This document shows, piece by piece, positions 1-10,800 of a stretch of 30,900 nt of DNA. Source of the DNA: Grammothele lineata (taxonomy: Eukaryota > Basidiomycota > Agaricomycetes > Polyporales > Polyporaceae); the NCBI GenBank assembly GCA_002150815.3, contig NDFF03000289.1, positions 1 to 30,900 on the forward strand. Direction: 5' to 3'. The notes beneath the pieces are model-generated. The model was not told the origin of the DNA. It searched no databases and worked only from the letters and a program-made list of their open reading frames with translations. The position numbers and the translations under genes are program-made. Numbering within the stretch: the stretch's first letter is position 1; the number at the start of each line of letters is the position of its first letter.

Positions 1-350
1 GCTATTCTGTGTACTCAGTGTTCGGCCATGCACCATCATGATATTAGCTCTGCCGTAAGATCCTACAACATACAAAGAATTGTAATGGCCTACCGAGGTG
101 ATATATGTACTTCATAGATCTTGCTAATTAATCCCCCGCTCTCTATGGGTCTCAGCATTGCGGACTACCTTGAGGCTGCATGATGCAAATGTGATGATGT
201 CATCAACGACTCAGTGCTCGGTTCATTTTCGACGTGTGGCTTCAACATCTGACCCTTCTACCCTGTACTCAACACCTCGCTTCCTTTCACGCTGTATCAT
301 GGTGAGTTGCCTTCATAATATTTGCTGTAAGTATAATATTACAGAACGAC
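1..350. other. Stretch without a recognisable gene
   Basis: I see no coding pattern I can support here. A possible donor (gtgagt, from 301) could begin an intron running through the decamer array to an acceptor at about 522, which would make sequence before 301 part of an exon, but no upstream reading frame looks protein-like. Confidence 0.4.
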
Positions 351-480
351 CCGCATGCATCCGCAAGTGTCCGTGAGCGTCCGCTGCTATCCGCGCCTGT
401 CCGCAACCATCCGCAACCGTCCGTGTCAATCCGCAACCATACGCGGCTCCCCGCAACCGTCCGTTGGTGTACGCGCAGGT
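351..480. repeat. 10-bp minisatellite, array 1 (13 units)
   Basis: Thirteen consecutive 10-bp units in strict register, with consensus close to ccgcaaccgt. Individual units vary (ccgcaagtgt, ccgtgagcgt, ccgcaaccat, ccgttggtgt), yet the period never slips. The same decamer occurs as its reverse complement at 1201-1370 and again in this orientation at 2421-2480. The array may lie inside an intron, because a gtgagt donor precedes it (301) and an aaatacag acceptor follows it (about 522). Confidence 0.85.
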
Positions 481-516
481 GATCTAATGGTATCTTTATG
501 AGTACTCTGAACAAAT

Positions 517-852
517 ACAGGAAACTCTTCGCCAGGCCTAGGCGCCACAATCACATATCCTTCCCCCCTTGCCTACGTCTCGACGCCGCGCGAGGAGCCG
601 TTCGTCTGGCCCGAAACAAATGACCATGGACTCACCGTCACAGGCATTGATGCAGACGCAGCGTCTACAAACAAGAAAACACCGCCAAAGGACAGACCAG
701 TACGGAATTGCAAGGCAAGAAGAGAGGAGGTATCTGGTTCCCTTCCTGTACATTCGCTAACCGACAAGACCCAGGAAGAGGAGGGCACAGGTCTGCCTCC
801 GCCCAAGGCACGTCGGCGCAAGCGCCTCAAAAACAAACTTGGAAGTGATTGA
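517..852 (+). pseudogene. Possible 3'-terminal exon or gene remnant
   Basis: An open frame with no start codon runs to TGA at 850-852. It directly follows a plausible intron acceptor (caaatacag, ending about 522). The translation has an acidic and polar middle and ends in a basic cluster (KARRRKRLKNKLGSD), which could be a nuclear-localisation-type tail. I do not recognise the family, and no upstream exon could be joined with confidence. It could equally be chance open sequence. Two perfect palindromes begin 28 bases after the stop. Confidence 0.25.
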
Positions 853-879
853 TAATATGTCTATCTAATGCATTAACTC

Positions 880-916
880 GTAGTATCGGTATCACTACTA
901 GTGATACCGATACTAC
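880..916. repeat. Perfect palindrome 1 (18-bp arms, 1-nt centre)
   Basis: The left arm GTAGTATCGGTATCACTA is followed by a single C and then its exact reverse complement. It is 37 bp in total without a mismatch. It could extrude as a cruciform or fold into an RNA hairpin. Confidence 0.97.
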
Positions 917-947
917 AATTAAGTAGACATAGTATGTCTACTTAATT
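917..947. repeat. Perfect palindrome 2 (15-bp arms, 1-nt centre)
   Basis: The left arm AATTAAGTAGACATA is followed by a single G and then its exact reverse complement. It is 31 bp in total without a mismatch and starts at the base after palindrome 1 ends. Both share the same design (odd length, one unpaired central base) but have different sequences. Confidence 0.97.
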
Positions 948-1200
948 CCTTCTCCTAACACTAGGCCCCTACATGAACGACTTGACACACATCTGTACAT
1001 GTCCATTGAACGTCAGCACAAACTGTCCTGTGTCACAGATACAAATATATCCGCGTGAAACGGAGCTCAACGAAACATAGGTGAGCTTACTGTTATATAT
1101 TGCAACTCAGAGAGTGTCCGAGCGGCGAGGTTCCTCGTGGACGTGCACAGACGATTTCGTACTAAGCCTATAAACGTTTGGAGCACGTTGCGGACAGTTG
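948..1200. other. No gene seen
   Basis: I find no supported reading frame or motif between the palindromes and the second decamer array. Confidence 0.4.
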
Positions 1201-1370
1201 TTGCAGCCTGTTACTGATGGTTGCTGACGGTTGCGGCTCGTTGCGTCTCGTTGCGGATGGCTGCGGACGGTCACGGACGGTTGCAGACAGCTGCAGATGA
1301 GTGCGGGTGGTTGCGGACGAGTGCGGACAGGCACGAATGAGTGCGGACAGTTGTGGACAGTCGCGGAAAT
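1201..1370. repeat. 10-bp minisatellite, array 2 (17 units, inverted)
   Basis: Seventeen 10-bp units with consensus ttgcggacgg, which is the reverse complement of the array 1 decamer in a shifted register. The array therefore lies in opposite orientation to array 1, and the two bracket the palindrome pair. Period 10 is strict throughout. Degenerate units continue a little to the left (about 1185). Confidence 0.85.
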
Positions 1371-2416
1371 CAGCAGCGCAACCTCAGCCCTGCTCGCGAA
1401 TGGGTGTAGGTGCTCACGGACAAGACCACATTCTTTCTTATGGTGCTGCGTCCGGACGTGGTCGCGCGCGGCCGCGGTGCAGGTGACCTACGAGGCGAAT
1501 CTTGTGGCACACAACCGAAGTAGCAATACTGAGACGCGTGCGCGGCTCAGGGTATGTTCTGTCTCGATTATCTTCCTTCACGGATAGTACCTGGTCATTC
1601 CAGCCTAAACAACCACCAGTACTACTAGGCACTAGACTCGAAGCTGGATCCGGCATGGGCGTAGTGCCCCCATTACGGGATAGTGTCAATGGGGTGCAGC
1701 ACAAGACGAAGTAGTGTAAGTACTCACACATCACGCGTTCAAAGCAGACTCATACTCAGAGTATATCCACCGAGCGTAGCCGTCTAACTCAGAGTGCACT
1801 CGCGCCCCGCGACCATGAGCTGACTACTAGCCCTTGCGACTCAATCGCGCCACACCCTGTGCGAAGCGCGCGCTACACTGCGTCCTTCGAAACATGTTAC
1901 CCGCGCACTCCAGTACTTGTTTTTCACATACCTCTATAGTTCTGGTCATCCACTGGCAACGTATAGGGATCACGATGTGGCACTGCCTGTGCAGTGCAAA
2001 CCCACTGTCGAGCCATTGTCTATCTTACAGACGACGTACACGCGTTCAATTCTCCATTCACAATGTAAGCAGAGACGTAAAAAGGGAGAAATGGGAAACA
2101 TACCGAGGCACTGGGGGCATAGACTAGGTACACGAGACTGGTAGTGACGAAGCTCAGCGCGCTGCGCTGGGCCGTCGAGTCTGGAGGTCAGGCCTGGAAT
2201 GAATAATTCGCAACGCTTATGAGATGTGATCCATTAGCGAGCTCGAAAGAAGCCTATGTGAGACATCAACAGACAAAGGGAAATCAGTTTGGAGTTGGTT
2301 GGGAGTCGTGTTGAGCTTGAAAGTGACGGCGGCGATGGCGGGAGGAGTGGCGGTGGCGTCCGCGTGGGAATAGTGGGCACCCGCAACATGCCTGATATGG
2401 GTAGAATCTGTACTAA
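1371..2416. other. No complete gene seen; possible decayed 5' part of copy A at the right end
   Basis: No intact coding sequence is supported. Around 2370-2416 the bases resemble copy C near 14890-14940 (compare tgtactaag with tatgtactagac), which is where the kinase-like N-lobe exon of copy A should be. However, in-frame stops appear just upstream, so the N-terminal exons of copy A look decayed or absent. Confidence 0.35.
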
Positions 2417-2508
2417 GTATCCGCAAGCATCCGCAAGCCTCCGCAAGCCTCCGCGTGCGGTCCGCGCTTTTGCGCACTCTCCGCCAAAGCTGATCTGACT
2501 TTCTGTAG
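2417..2508 (+). repeat. Intron of copy A carrying decamer array 3
   Basis: Alignment to copy C puts an intron here (gtatcc to tttctgtag, phase 1). It begins almost immediately with four clear copies of the decamer (ccgcaagcat, ccgcaagcct, ccgcaagcct, ccgcgtgcgg at 2421-2460) and about two degenerate ones. The orientation is that of array 1. The donor side rests on weak upstream alignment, the acceptor side on strong alignment. Confidence 0.6.
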
Positions 2509-4311
2509 GTGTGCACTCTCTGGCCAAAGATATTGTGGGAGTGGATCCGCTAGACCTCCTTAAGGCCTGGCTTCAGCATGTGAGAAATTTTCTGCTGACA
2601 ATGGTATTTCTCCTCATCTATTTGTAGGCCATCGAATTTGAGGTTTGTACAGACTTAGTAACAAATTATGCAAACCAAAATGATGTGGGGTTGCATACGT
2701 AGAGTGCGCTTCAATATGCAAGGCGTACAGAGGTTCCGGTACATAGTGTATGCCTCTTTGTCCATATAGTGCAACATTTATCACTGCTGATAGCCAACAA
2801 ACACCGTATGATAGCCAGTAAAAGGCGTGCCACATACGCATAGCGCCTGCGTTTTATCCGCCTCTCTCAACGAGAGTGGGAAACTCAAATTGGATATTTC
2901 AGACCTGTGCGGGGCGAACAGTAACTGCCTGCGGCGGTATCTCGAGAGCATGTACTCTGAGGTTCGTTTCTAACGTTCTTCCAACTCTCCCACTTTGCTA
3001 AGCTGAGATATTCCAGTATAATGGCCTTGAGGTCCCCAAGCAAGGCATGACCATTTCCTGCTACGTCGTCCCATTACTAACACACGGATGCTTCCTATTT
3101 CACTACATAGAAGGCAGCGGCTACATAGTTGATCAGGATTATTCATCCGCGAAAGATCTGCTAACTAAACTGCAACATTATCGGGCTCCCAATTCATCCC
3201 TCATTTCCACCCCGTCCATCTCAAATGCCGTCGACCGCTTCATTGCCTCAGAGCTGGGCGCGATTTGGTCATTCATCTACGGCTCCGCCACCGACGGCCT
3301 TCGCATAGGCGACTACGGCCACTTTGAGCTTGGCGAGGACGGCGCACGTCGGTTTGTTCGTCTTGGACACATCGAAGAGGTCATGGTAGTGCCGTTATCT
3401 GTTGAGAGCTGGTTGCGGACCAGGGATGCCACGGGGATCTGGAGTGAATCCCGAGAGTGGGAGAATAACGAGAGAATGAGGTGGGTCTCTCATTCATTTC
3501 ATTTTTTTCTGCGCATTGTGCTGTGCAGTGCCCATGATCCTGTGTAGAGGAGCATGATTGTTGATTCACATCTTCACAGCTGCGAGTTTGTTCTTGCCAA
3601 AGGTCACCCAGAGTATACACGCCGTACTACTCGAGTTAGATTTTCGCACGAGATGTTCGAAAGCGGAGGGTCCTCAATTGTGTGGACATTTTTCTGGGAC
3701 CATGCAGAGACAGTCGCAGAGCAACACAATATCAATTTGTACGACCTTGTCCTAGGTACATAAACCCGGCTTGAATCTCAGCTCATCGTTGTATGACTAC
3801 TCACATTCTTCCGTTTCTTTGCAGTTTGTAACTACCAGATTTCTGCCTACGTGAAAGAGATCTCAAAGAACGACGATAGCACTATGTCCGCTGGGGGCTC
3901 TGCACATGATGGTGCGTTGTGCTTACATCTCTCTATGTGCAGGTCACAGCTGATCAGGGGATTACCGTAGGAGTCTCACCCCCTGCAGTGTATTTCCACG
4001 CAATACCTCTGCCTGACACCGGAGAGATGCCGGATTTGTGGGGTTTTTGGTCTTGCAGCCAGGACCCAGATGTCGAGCCTGAGAGGATGTCTGATGTAAT
4101 CGGACACTTCCGGTTGCACACACAGTAAGTGAATGGCACAATAATCTCTGTTACATGTTCTCATTAGAGCTACAGTACGGAGGTGATATATGCCGGCCTC
4201 TCACCTTTTTTTGGGGAGATTATCAGGACAGTGAACCCTCTGAGGAGGGGCAATGACGATGACGGGAGAAGTTGTGAAGACGAATCGCGTTTTACTACCA
4301 TATGGGCTTGA
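2509..4311 (+). CDS. Family copy A: kinase-like plus C-terminal domain protein, 5' end missing
   Basis: Function unknown. The recognised exons are 2509-2579, 2628-2642, 2703-2747, 2815-2961, 3017-3044, 3111-3480, 3580-3755, 3825-3911, 3950-4124 and 4176-4311. They give about 416 residues in one continuous frame ending at TGA. Exon lengths 71, 15, 45, 147, 28, 370 and 176 equal those of copy C exactly, and 176, 87, 175 and 136 equal those of copy B. The 147-nt exon encodes SASLNESGKLKLDISDL, which resembles the stretch after a kinase catalytic loop but has no HRD or DFG. Later motifs are RIGDYGHF, FFWDHAETV, WGFWS and the C-terminal SRFTTIWA. The intron after 3044 begins with GC and contains actaac; the intron 3912-3949 is only 38 nt. 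No helical-bundle exons were found upstream, so this is either a 5'-truncated gene or one whose first exons I failed to see. Confidence 0.7.
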
Positions 4312-4461
4312 AGCAACCATGGTCTCGAATATTGGAGTACGTAGTTCATTTGTTGTTGTAATCCCATGCTGTGCGTCCCAGAGATAAATATGAGATGATG
4401 TCTTCCTGAGACCCGCACTACATACAAAGGAGACAACATATTGAGAGTCATACCGCGATAA
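4312..4461. other. 3' flank of copy A
   Basis: This is presumed 3' untranslated and intergenic sequence. I see no clear polyadenylation signal or other feature. Confidence 0.4.
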
Positions 4462-5945
4462 GTGAAGCTCTAATTGATCTCTCCGAGTGATTTCACATGC
4501 TAGTAATCCACACTGATAAGTGTAATAGCGATCCTAGTCCCACAGCTAGCTATAAATTTGGTTATATGCGTCACAGATCATGTCATTTCCCATCTGAGCT
4601 GTGCCCGATCCGGCGACTCAGTCAGTTGTAGCTTATTAAATGTGATACTTACTAATGAAGAATCTAGGAAACGCTGAAGCACGAGGATAAACTTCCAAGA
4701 AACATCTCGCTTCGATGAAACCGCGCAGTATACGCTGGAAAGGTACAAGTGTGGGGAGGTGGCACTCAGACAGTCTCAGTAGTGAAGGCTATGAAGGGTG
4801 CAGGTGCTCAATTCTCGTTTCAGGAAGAGTCAACGCAGCAATCCCATTCAGACATGAGATGGGAGCGTTAAAAACGGAGTCTTCGTGCAGTACTATCCCA
4901 GGTGTAAAAATCAGGGCGTTCCGTTAGTCTAGAAGTTCAAAGCCAGGCTCCGAGTATAGTTGCGCCATATTGGAATATGCAGTCTGCATAGTGGTATGTT
5001 ATGGGCTAGTCCCATGCGGTCAGTCCAATGAGTACTAGAAACCATAGATTGATAGGGACGGCGTAGGGAGACACCCAGGCATCGGTTAACAACCATGCCG
5101 CCCATAGTAAGCTGTCGGCGAGACCCACTGATGACGAGCCTGAGCGCGCATATACAGTGGAGGAGGCAGTGAAGGTCAGCGGATTGCTTACGGTGATGCT
5201 GAGGACGGTAACTCGGGAGCCCCGCGCGGCGACCCACGACATCCCTTCTGGAAAGAGAATGATCTAGGAGAGGCGGGTCAGAATGAGCTAACAAAGACAC
5301 CACCAAGGCGGCCCCGTCATGCGCTCCGCCCTCCGTGCTCGCCCCTAGCCCCTCACCCGACTTGCACTCCGGATGTCGTCAGAGGCGAGCGTGGCGTTTT
5401 ACATTCACTACCAGACCCGATCTCGCCCTTAAGAGGGGGCTCCGTCATGCAATCTCTACCATGCGCACTGGAACGAAGCTTCCCGTCATTAATACGACCT
5501 TGCTACCCTGATGTAAGTTTAATCCTACTCCTAGCTACCGTCGACGTCGCTCGTTCTCTCGAATTCACTAGCAGCAATCCTCTCTTGCTCTGCACCACGG
5601 GCGTTATGCACCCTCTCACTCCAGCGGTGTTCATAGACATCGCGCGGGACAGGTACTCTGCCATCACCTTGGTGCACATCGCGACCTTGGCCGCATATGC
5701 TCCGTGGGACGGTTCGCGCTCACTCACTACGCGTGGATGTACAAGTCGTGTAGGATGGGCTTTAAGGGTCCGCAATGAGCGTATGTGCAACTAACATTGA
5801 TTGAAGCACATGATCGTCTCGCGACGCCGCACCGCAGACCCTACATAACCTATGATCCGGTTGATATCCGAGTTGTCGGTACCATGCTCAGCACAGCGGG
5901 CGCACTAGGTAAGAGAACGTACTCGCGTTCGCAAAGGGCTAGCTA
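4462..5945 (+). repeat. Low-copy repeat R, copy 1
   Basis: This stretch aligns along its whole length with the reverse complement of 29310-30800, with many substitutions and small indels. Anchors shared by both copies include gcgatcctagt, agttgtagcttatt, gtgtggggagg, cgcgcatatacagtgga, gacatcccttctggaaaga, ctccggatgtcgtc and gcaaagggct. No transposase or reverse transcriptase is visible. A decayed coding trace (DEPERAYTVE followed by a frameshift near 5195) reads on the plus strand around 5131-5290. Borders are approximate. Confidence 0.7.
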
Positions 5946-6800
5946 CCTTAGTCGCCTCGTAGTGTGCTCTGCGGAGGGACCCAAACCCTTAGCCACGCCG
6001 TGCGGGGAACATGGAGCGAGGGCATCGTGATGCAGCGCGCGCGGGGGAGGCGGGCAACACTCGACGCATGTCATCCGCGAAATGGGAACGAGGGCCCCCT
6101 CATACGTTCGAGCTCGTCTACGAGCGTTGGCCGTAAGGGCGCACGACATCTTGCATGGTAATAGACTAGAGACTTCCAAGCAGATGTTAGTATGCTCGCA
6201 ACAATACTGGAATTGGTAATACGCACATCATGGCATGGACCTCGGGCGTGTTCACGAGCTGGTAAAGCGATGTAAATCGCGAGTCAAGATAGAGGCCGCG
6301 TCAGCGGCGCGTTCGGTCGACGTACGTACATGTGCGCTCGGTGAGAGGACTCATCCATGCGCGCAAAGTGGTATCTGCAATAGCCGCTTTGGAGTGCGTT
6401 CCGTGGAGTGCCCCAACCCCTCAGCTACGCCGTGCGGGGAACGTCGAGCGAAGGTACAACGTTCCACGGTGTGCGCACGCGCAAGGTGTGCAACACTCGA
6501 CGCGTGGCGCATCTGGCGGAATGGGGGCGACCGGCCACTTCGTGCACTTGTCCACGAGTGGCGCCGTAAGGGCGTACGACGCCCTAGATAGTTGTAAACT
6601 AGAAGCTCCGAAGCAGACGTCAGGGCACTAGCACGAGTATTGGCATTGAGAATACGTACCTGAGCGTCGGGCGTGTCCTCGAGAAGGTCGAGTGGCTCAG
6701 AACGCAAGTTGAGGTACTGAAAGACGGGGGCCGTCGTCGGCCGCACGGGACGTTTCACGTAGGGTCGTACCAGGCAGGCGGTGGAACTCGAGTAGAGTAC
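5905..6800. repeat. Tandem duplication, two units of about 430 bp
   Basis: The unit starting near 5905 and the unit starting near 6336 share ordered blocks: gagagga or gagaacg before gcaaag, the string cgccgtgcggggaac (5995 and 6428), caacactcgacgc, ccgtaagggcg, and aatacg followed by gggcgtgt. The offset is about 430 bp. A third diverged unit occurs near 10380-10800. No coding content was recognised. Confidence 0.65.
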
Positions 6801-8913
6801 ATCGATCCCCACTTACCCCTTCAACAATAAAGCCTGCGCGTCTCACCTGAACGCGAGGGCGCAGTTTAATGTATGAAAGAGAAGCATTATACAAGGAGTC
6901 ACCGCACGCACCATGGTCTCATCTGACACCTTGTGGCCGTCAGCGCGTGCGCGCACGCATGTGGAAGCTTCGGTCTACGAAATGTTTGGACGCAAGCATT
7001 GGACGACCATGGTATGTAGAGTTGTCGCGTTGAGCATGGGAAGGTATGTAAGCAAAGTTTACTCTCAGTGCATTAGAGCGAGATTGTGCTGAGTGGCACA
7101 CTGAGAAGAATACGTTCGAACCGGATATACTAACCGCTATGTCCGGTGGGAAGCACTGGCGGCGAGCGAGCATTCAAAACAAGGATGGCAATGAGCAGCA
7201 GAAGAAGTTGTTGTGATACTAGATTCGCATTGTGAAATTACGAGACGCGTGATGGAGATGGAAGAACATACCTAGGCACATGCGTTGAGTGACGGATTCG
7301 TCCAATCCGGTCAAGTAGTGTCGCGGCTTCTGGCTGTGTGAAAGGAAATCCAAAATCAAGCTCAAGGAGTACCTGATCCTTGTCATGGAGCTGAAGTTGA
7401 AGTTTGTGTGAGGGTTCACAATAGTGCACTGTACGAGAACATAGCGAGAACACTCATGTGCAATCGTCGTTTCTTCATCCTTTCACGGTCGCGCCCGAAT
7501 TACGGCCGCAAAACGCCTGAAATCGTTACAATCTACATGTAACGATCATGTCAGATAAATCACAGATGTGAGGGGAAGTAGGCGTACATCCCCTATGACT
7601 GTCGCGTCCATCGTGCGTTCTTGGACAATCCGGGAGGGGAGGAAGGGCTGCTAGACGAAGCCGCGTCATAGCACCGAGATCTCAGATCGGAGACGGGTCG
7701 AGCGGGCGTCAAGGGACTATCGGGCCGCTTCGGCCGCGGAGACTCGCTCTTCCGTGCACGTCCTCCTTGGCCTTTCGCTCTGCATCCAGCTTGCTTCTTG
7801 CCCGACATCCCAGCCCGTGCTTAGCTCACGTCGCGCACTTGGCTTCCCGCCCGTCGGCAGCGTCTGTCCAGCCTCTTGGCCCCCGCGATCTTCCGCAGCC
7901 CGGTGAGTTGTGCTCTGCCTTCGCGAACCCTCGCGCTCTCAAGTGGTTGCTCACAGCGCTCTCCCTCATTATAGTCTACGGTGTCGATAGAAGCCTCACG
8001 CCTTCAGCTTCTCCCGGCGTACTTCCAGCCATTCTCCGTAAAACTTCGGCAGTCTTCCCCGTCCAGCACCTACTGGCGCTATGCCTCCCGTCTCTCCGTC
8101 TCCCGCTGTAGCGCACTCTCCCGACATGCTCAAGTTCTTCCGGACGCCATTATTGAACGCTTCCCGAAGGAGATGTAGGGCCGTGTAACGCTGATGGATG
8201 AAACCTGCGAGGGCTGCGTTGGCTCGGTGCGTAATCCTGTCTTACTCCTCCGTACAATGTGCAGACCTTTCCGTGACGCAGGTCACGATCGATCGTGCTT
8301 GTCGTAGTTTTCAAAGACGTGCGCCTCCTCTGCCTGTGCTCTCCAAAGTTCAAAGATCCCCATCTACGGAGCCTAATGCGCCCTCGCGAACACCCGACTG
8401 CTTGCGCCTCTTCTTTTAAACGAGGTCGGGTCCAGTACACCGACGGGTTTCGCACACTCTACACGTGTGGCAGCCGTTATTCAGCGGGCGAGTGAATTGA
8501 TTTGGCTGTTGATGGTCGTGGCTGAGTTGATACCGCGCATGGTTTACAGACCATTTGTCCAACACTCAGCTCACCTCATCGTCGAATATCCACGAGGGTG
8601 TGATCAGCTTGCCATCAAGAGCCATCCGTCCACGTAAGCTAAGATCATGTTGTATATTCTGCACGTCGTTGATGTGGCCACGCAGTATCCGCCTTACCCT
8701 GTGATAGAAGATGCGGGACGATATCATTCCTACCGAGCGTCCATGTACACTCAATAGATGCACCGAACGCGGCGTGGATCCGCTTCGGCATACCGTGTTC
8801 ATTCCACTCGAGAGCCACCGCTACAGCGCCCAACCTACGAGCTGCGCCAGACTTTGGATCAGTGAATCATTGGTGTGTTTCTTCACAACGCGGTATCCCT
8901 TGTCCGCCTTTAG
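6801..8913. other. Intergenic repeat-like sequence, no gene supported
   Basis: The stretch shows patchy similarity to 10800-11900 (for example gctcatctgacac-type and ttggacgc strings near 6930-6990 and 11000-11060, and gaagccgcgtcata against gaggccgcgtcaga). It has a pyrimidine-rich part near 7750-7900 and an exon-like open patch at 7981-8178, but no frame could be extended or recognised. It looks like diverged duplicated intergenic DNA. Confidence 0.4.
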
Positions 8914-9991
8914 TTCATTCAATGTGCTCTTTTAGGTACTTGGTCATTCACCTTCAGCTCGGCCACCGACAGCGTTCGCATAGGCAACTACGGCCACTTT
9001 GAGGTTGCCGAGGATGGCGCGCGTCGGTTCATCCTTCTCGGGAACATTGAGGAGCTCATTGGAGTGCCATTATCCGCTCTTGGCTGGTGGTCGAGCTGTG
9101 ATTCCCGGGGAATCTGTAGTGAATTCTGGGTGTGGGATAACACTACGAGCATGAGGTTAGTCTTATGTCCCTTTCCTTATTCATCCGTGCGCTGTGTTGT
9201 TCAGCACCCGTGGTCGTGTGCGCATGAATACGATCGTTGATCCACATTTTCCCAGCCACAAGTTTGTCCTCAATAAAACGCATCCAGAATATCCACACCG
9301 TACTACTAAGGTGGCATTGACTCGCCAGATGTTTGCCAACGGACAATCTTCTAGTGTATCGACATTTCTCTGGGACCATGCATTGACAGTCGCAAAGCAG
9401 AACAATATCAGTGTGCATGATCTCGTCCTGTGTATGTACACCCACTCCTGCTCAAGTCTCAGCTTTCTGTTTTTTGACTACTGACATGGTCCCATTCCTG
9501 GCAGCTTGTGGATATCGGATGTTCGCCACTGTGAGAGGGAACTCAAATGGCGAGAATACCAACACGTCCGATAGGAGCCTTACATGTGATGGTGTGTTAT
9601 GTTTCTGTCTCTACATGCACGGCTCGCAGCTGAGTATGGATTTCCCACAGGAAAATTTCCCTCGACAGTGTATTTTCACGTAAACCCTGTTCCTGACACC
9701 GCTGAAATCTCGGATTCTTGGGGTTTTTGGTCCTATAGCCCGGACTCGGATGTTGAACCGGCAGGGATGTCCGACATCATCGGAGACTTCCGTCTGTGCA
9801 TGAAGTAAGTGAACGACACAACAATCTCGATTACCAGAGCTTATCAGAGCCACAGTATGGATGTAGTATACGCCCACCTATCTCCGTTTTGTGGAGAGAT
9901 TGTTAGTGAAGTCAACCATCTGCGGAGACAAAATGACGATGAACCGGAGATCTGCGAAGATGAATCACGTTTCACCACCGTCTGGGCTTGA
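8914..9991 (+). pseudogene. Family copy B: 5'-truncated C-terminal half
   Basis: The segments 8914-9155, 9256-9431, 9505-9591, 9630-9804 and 9856-9991 join into one open frame of about 272 codons ending in TGA. The first follows copy A codon for codon from the FI.S-type position before the W-S-F motif, but it is preceded by an in-frame TAG, and no earlier family exon lies upstream. Exon lengths 176, 87, 175 and 136 are identical to copy A, so A and B are probably the closest pair. Recognisable motifs are RIGNYGHF, FLWDHALTV, WGFWSYS and SRFTTVWA. The third intron is only 38 nt, as in copy A. I call it a pseudogene because the N-terminal half is missing; the remaining reading frame itself carries no stop. 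It could be expressed as a short form if the acceptor at 8911-8913 (tttag) is used. Confidence 0.65.
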
Positions 9992-10289
9992 GGCCATCAC
10001 GATATCCACATACTGGTGCACATAATGTATTTGAACCGCTGTTATTGTATTTCCATACAACGCTTAGCTCTAGAGACCAGTCATGGAGAGTGTCTTGCTG
10101 ATACCAACACTGCATACTCGCGCAGGGCCGGTTCACTGCCGCCCGCTTGCTTTATTACACACGCTCAAAACGCACAAGTCGACTTCATGGACCCGTTCGT
10201 GCCCACACGTAACGCGCGGCCGTAGAATTCACATAGAATATCCCGCAGCATCCCGCAGTGAGCACGCACACAAGAGAAGTAATACATTG
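9992..10289. other. 3' flank of copy B
   Basis: No gene was recognised. From about 10290 (gtagaccctac) the sequence starts to resemble repeat copy 1 near 5830 (gcagaccctac). Confidence 0.4.
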
Positions 10290-10800
10290 GTGTCGCAATC
10301 GTGCGTGGTAGACCCTACGAAGGCTGAGAGCTGCTAGATGTACTTGTCAGCAGCATGTGTTCCAACGCGCGTACACGCGCACTTAATGAGAGGGCTCACT
10401 AGCGTGCGTAAATACTAGTTAGCGACATTCGCCACAGGTGCCTTGTTGTGCATTACGCCGAGTGCACCGGCCTCTTAGCCAGGCTATGCAAGGTATATGG
10501 ACTGAGGCTACCACGCTTGTGCACGCATAAGAGGCGGGAAACACTCAACGTGTGATTTACGCGAGATGGAAACGACGGCCCCATCGTGCGCTCGTCTACA
10601 TATTGCGGCCGTAGGAGCGCACAGAGCACCTAATAGTCGTAAGATAGACACCTTACTGAGGTTGATGTTAGCGTGTTTGCGTGAGTTTGACAATCAGTAA
10701 TATGCACTAGTATCTCAAGCATGTATTTGGGGACACGAGCCCATGCGAAACGTGAATCAAAATACTGAAAGGCAATAGTCGGCCGAACAATACGTTTCAA
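10290..10800 (+). repeat. Third diverged unit of the 430-bp repeat
   Basis: Ordered similarity to 5830-6800: gagagggctcact, ggcgggaaacactcaacg, ggccgtaggagcgcac, gatgttagcgtg, caatcagtaatatgcac and the final ggccgaacaatacgtttca (compare ggccgcacgggacgtttca at 6739). It is more diverged than the two tandem units are from each other. No coding content was found. Confidence 0.55.

Noticed and set aside
351..480. CRISPR-like array
   Set aside because: The units are contiguous 10-mers with no spacers, in a eukaryotic setting; this is a minisatellite.
880..947. Helitron 3' end or bacterial-type terminator
   Set aside because: The hairpins are AT-rich and perfect with 1-nt loops, no CTRR end follows, no Rep/helicase gene is near, and the genome is fungal.
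4462..6800. LTR retrotransposon or DNA transposon
   Set aside because: No reverse transcriptase, integrase or transposase motif, no terminal repeats and no target-site duplication could be found; only low-copy duplication is supported.
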